NCBI GenBank assembly: GCA_030044295.1
Contig: JASHWB010000229.1
Location: forward strand, 1 to 7,164
Source: Candidatus Acidiferrales bacterium
GTDB taxonomy: Bacteria > Acidobacteriota > Terriglobia > Acidiferrales > UBA7541
Reading direction: 5' to 3'
Length of the DNA stretch: 7,164 nucleotides
Shown: positions 5,920 through 7,164 of the stretch, piece after piece
Position numbering within the stretch: the stretch's first letter is position 1
How the letters are laid out: each line of letters opens with the position of its first letter
Notes under the pieces: model-generated
Told to the model about the DNA's origin: nothing
The model's input: the letters and a program-made list of their open reading frames with translations, nothing else
Database searches by the model: none
Translations under genes and position numbers: made by a program

Positions 5920-6666
5920 ATGCAGCAGCCCGAAAAAATCGCCTGGGTGACCGATCTGGGGCTAATCGCCTACGAGCCGGCGTGTGCTTTGCAACATGAA
6001 ATGGTGGAAGCGCGCAAGGAAGGTGCGATTCCAGATACGCTTCTGCTATGCGAGCACCCGCATGTAATCACGCTCGGTCGCAACGGCAAGCGCGACAATC
6101 TGCATGCGAGCGAACGCTCGCTCGCGCAGATGGACGTCGAGTTCCATTATTCCGACCGCGGGGGGGACATCACATATCATGGTCCCGGACAGATCGTCGG
6201 ATATCCTATCCTCGACCTTGCCGAACATCGCCGCGACATTCACTGGTATGTGGAGCAGCTCGAAGAGCTGATGATCCGCGCGACGGCTGATTTCGGATTG
6301 GCAGCGCATCGCAGCGCCGCGAACCACGGAGTTTGGCTCGATGCGTCTGCAGGTGAAGAGAAACTTGCGGCGCTCGGCGTGCATCTGAGCCGATGGGTCA
6401 GTTCGCACGGTTTTGCGTACAACGTGTGCACCAACTTGCAATATTTTGATTTGATCGTGCCGTGCGGCGTCGCAGGGAAGCGCGCAACGTCACTCGAACG
6501 CGCGCTGGGACGCCCCATTGCGCTCGGCGAGGTTCGCGAGCGGCTGACGGCGCATTTTGCGTCGGTATTCGAGCGCGAACCGGTGCACATCAGTCGCGAG
6601 GAATTGGAGCGGCATTTGCCCGCCGCGCACGCAATCCATCACGATGCGGGCTCGGCGGTTATTTAG
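5920..6666 (+). CDS. lipB: Octanoyl-[acyl-carrier-protein]:protein N-octanoyltransferase
   Basis: Moves the octanoyl group from octanoyl-ACP to a lysine of lipoyl domains (E2, GcvH), the first step of endogenous lipoylation, before sulfur insertion by LipA. The protein is 248 aa from ATG 5920. The family signature RGGDITYHGPGQ spans residues 80-91, followed by YPILDL. The catalytic pair is Lys148 (EEKLAALGV) and Cys182 (IVPCGVAGK), and the family motif HGFAYNV precedes the cysteine. The frame extends upstream to a TTG at 5881, but those 13 residues (including HFFRF from a T-rich run) are not family-like. A weak GAG at 5911-5913 precedes the ATG. It sits between lpd and an E1 alpha gene, which links it functionally to lipoate-dependent complexes. 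The last 25 or so residues extend past the conserved core. No lipA is visible in the window. Confidence 0.95.
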   Translation: MQQPEKIAWVTDLGLIAYEPACALQHEMVEARKEGAIPDTLLLCEHPHVITLGRNGKRDNLHASERSLAQMDVEFHYSDRGGDITYHGPGQIVGYPILDLAEHRRDIHWYVEQLEELMIRATADFGLAAHRSAANHGVWLDASAGEEKLAALGVHLSRWVSSHGFAYNVCTNLQYFDLIVPCGVAGKRATSLERALGRPIALGEVRERLTAHFASVFEREPVHISREELERHLPAAHAIHHDAGSAVI

Positions 6667-6743
6667 TCTCGGGCAGGATCGGACGCGGCGTTTCTCGCGG
6701 ATTGCTACGAAGGGAAAGCGCGACGAAGGAAAAAGCACCGCAA

Positions 6744-7164
6744 ATGGAAACCAAGCTCACCAGCGAACGGTATCTGGAGCTGTACTACTTCATGCAGCTC
6801 AATCGCCAGCTTGAAGAACGGCTAGTGCGTCTTTTCCGGCAGAACAAGATCGTTGGCGGCGTCTATTCCAGCCTCGGGCAAGAAGCGATTTCCGTCGGCA
6901 CTGCGTATGCTCTCGATCCGCGCGATTGGCTGGCACCCATGATTCGCAACATCGGCACGCTGCTCGTAAAGGGTTTCAAACCGCGCGACATTTTCACGCA
7001 GCACATGGCCAAAGCCGCTTCGCCGACGCGCGGAAAAGATGGTACCAGCCACTTTGGCGACCTGAAAAAGCTGCACGTTGTCTCTCCGATTTCCATGCTC
7101 GGCGATTTGATTCCGGTGATGGCGGGCGTGGGGATGGCGGGCCGCTATCTAGGACAAAAAATCG
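6744..7164 (+). CDS. 2-oxoacid dehydrogenase E1 component, alpha subunit (3' partial)
   Basis: The first 140 residues of a thiamine-diphosphate-dependent E1 alpha subunit (PF00676) of pyruvate or branched-chain 2-oxoacid dehydrogenase; the frame runs off the window. Supporting stretches are the N-terminal helix RQLEERLVRLFRQ, YSSLGQEAISVGTAYAL, LVKGFKPRDIF, the SPTRGKDGTSHFGD segment (about residues 93-106), and SPISMLGDLIPVMAGVGMA (about 114-132). The family GDG...N thiamine-diphosphate motif would lie just past the end. At the position where many relatives have an aromatic-R-x-H-G motif, this protein reads APMIRNIG, suggesting a divergent subfamily. Resemblance is closest to branched-chain/2-oxoisovalerate types, but the substrate cannot be assigned. 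AAGGA (6726-6730) is 13 bases from ATG 6744, which is long; an in-frame TTG at 6702 is an alternative start. An E1 beta and an E2 gene are expected downstream. Confidence 0.9.
   Translation, partial: METKLTSERYLELYYFMQLNRQLEERLVRLFRQNKIVGGVYSSLGQEAISVGTAYALDPRDWLAPMIRNIGTLLVKGFKPRDIFTQHMAKAASPTRGKDGTSHFGDLKKLHVVSPISMLGDLIPVMAGVGMAGRYLGQKI

Overview
The window is a GC-rich, gene-dense stretch of bacterial chromosome with every gene on the + strand. The gene set resembles Acidobacteriota: a PSMA-like M28 peptidase, a DesC/OLE1-type desaturase, and an lpd-lipB-E1alpha block. That placement is an inference from protein resemblance, not a search result. No RNA genes, insertion sequences, CRISPR arrays, phage genes or attachment sites were seen.

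Layout: (1) bases 1-1332 hold the C-terminal part of a glutamate-carboxypeptidase-II-like zinc peptidase whose 5' end lies outside the window. (2) A 189-base gap contains an 11-bp-period direct repeat, followed by a fatty acid desaturase (1522-2460) and a strong hairpin that probably terminates it. (3) A possible promoter precedes a translationally coupled two-component pair: a sensor kinase with two membrane helices and almost no extracytoplasmic loop (2600-3523), and an OmpR/PhoB-type response regulator (3520-4284). (4) A 177-base gap carries a good sigma70-like promoter and a potentially structured leader, followed by dihydrolipoyl dehydrogenase (4462-5859, TTG start), octanoyltransferase LipB (5920-6666) and the start of a 2-oxoacid dehydrogenase E1 alpha subunit (from 6744, cut by the window end).

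How the genes work together: the right half is a lipoate-dependent 2-oxoacid dehydrogenase module. LipB starts lipoylation of the E2 carrier domain, E1 decarboxylates the oxoacid and loads the lipoyl arm, and Lpd reoxidises it. The most interesting feature is on the left. Desaturase, membrane-embedded kinase and response regulator lie in the same order as Bacillus subtilis des-desK-desR, which adjusts membrane fluidity, but the kinase and regulator belong to different families (HisKA plus OmpR/PhoB). The desaturase also has an upstream direct repeat with the spacing that OmpR/PhoB-type regulators use. Together these suggest, but do not prove, an independently assembled membrane-state sensing circuit.
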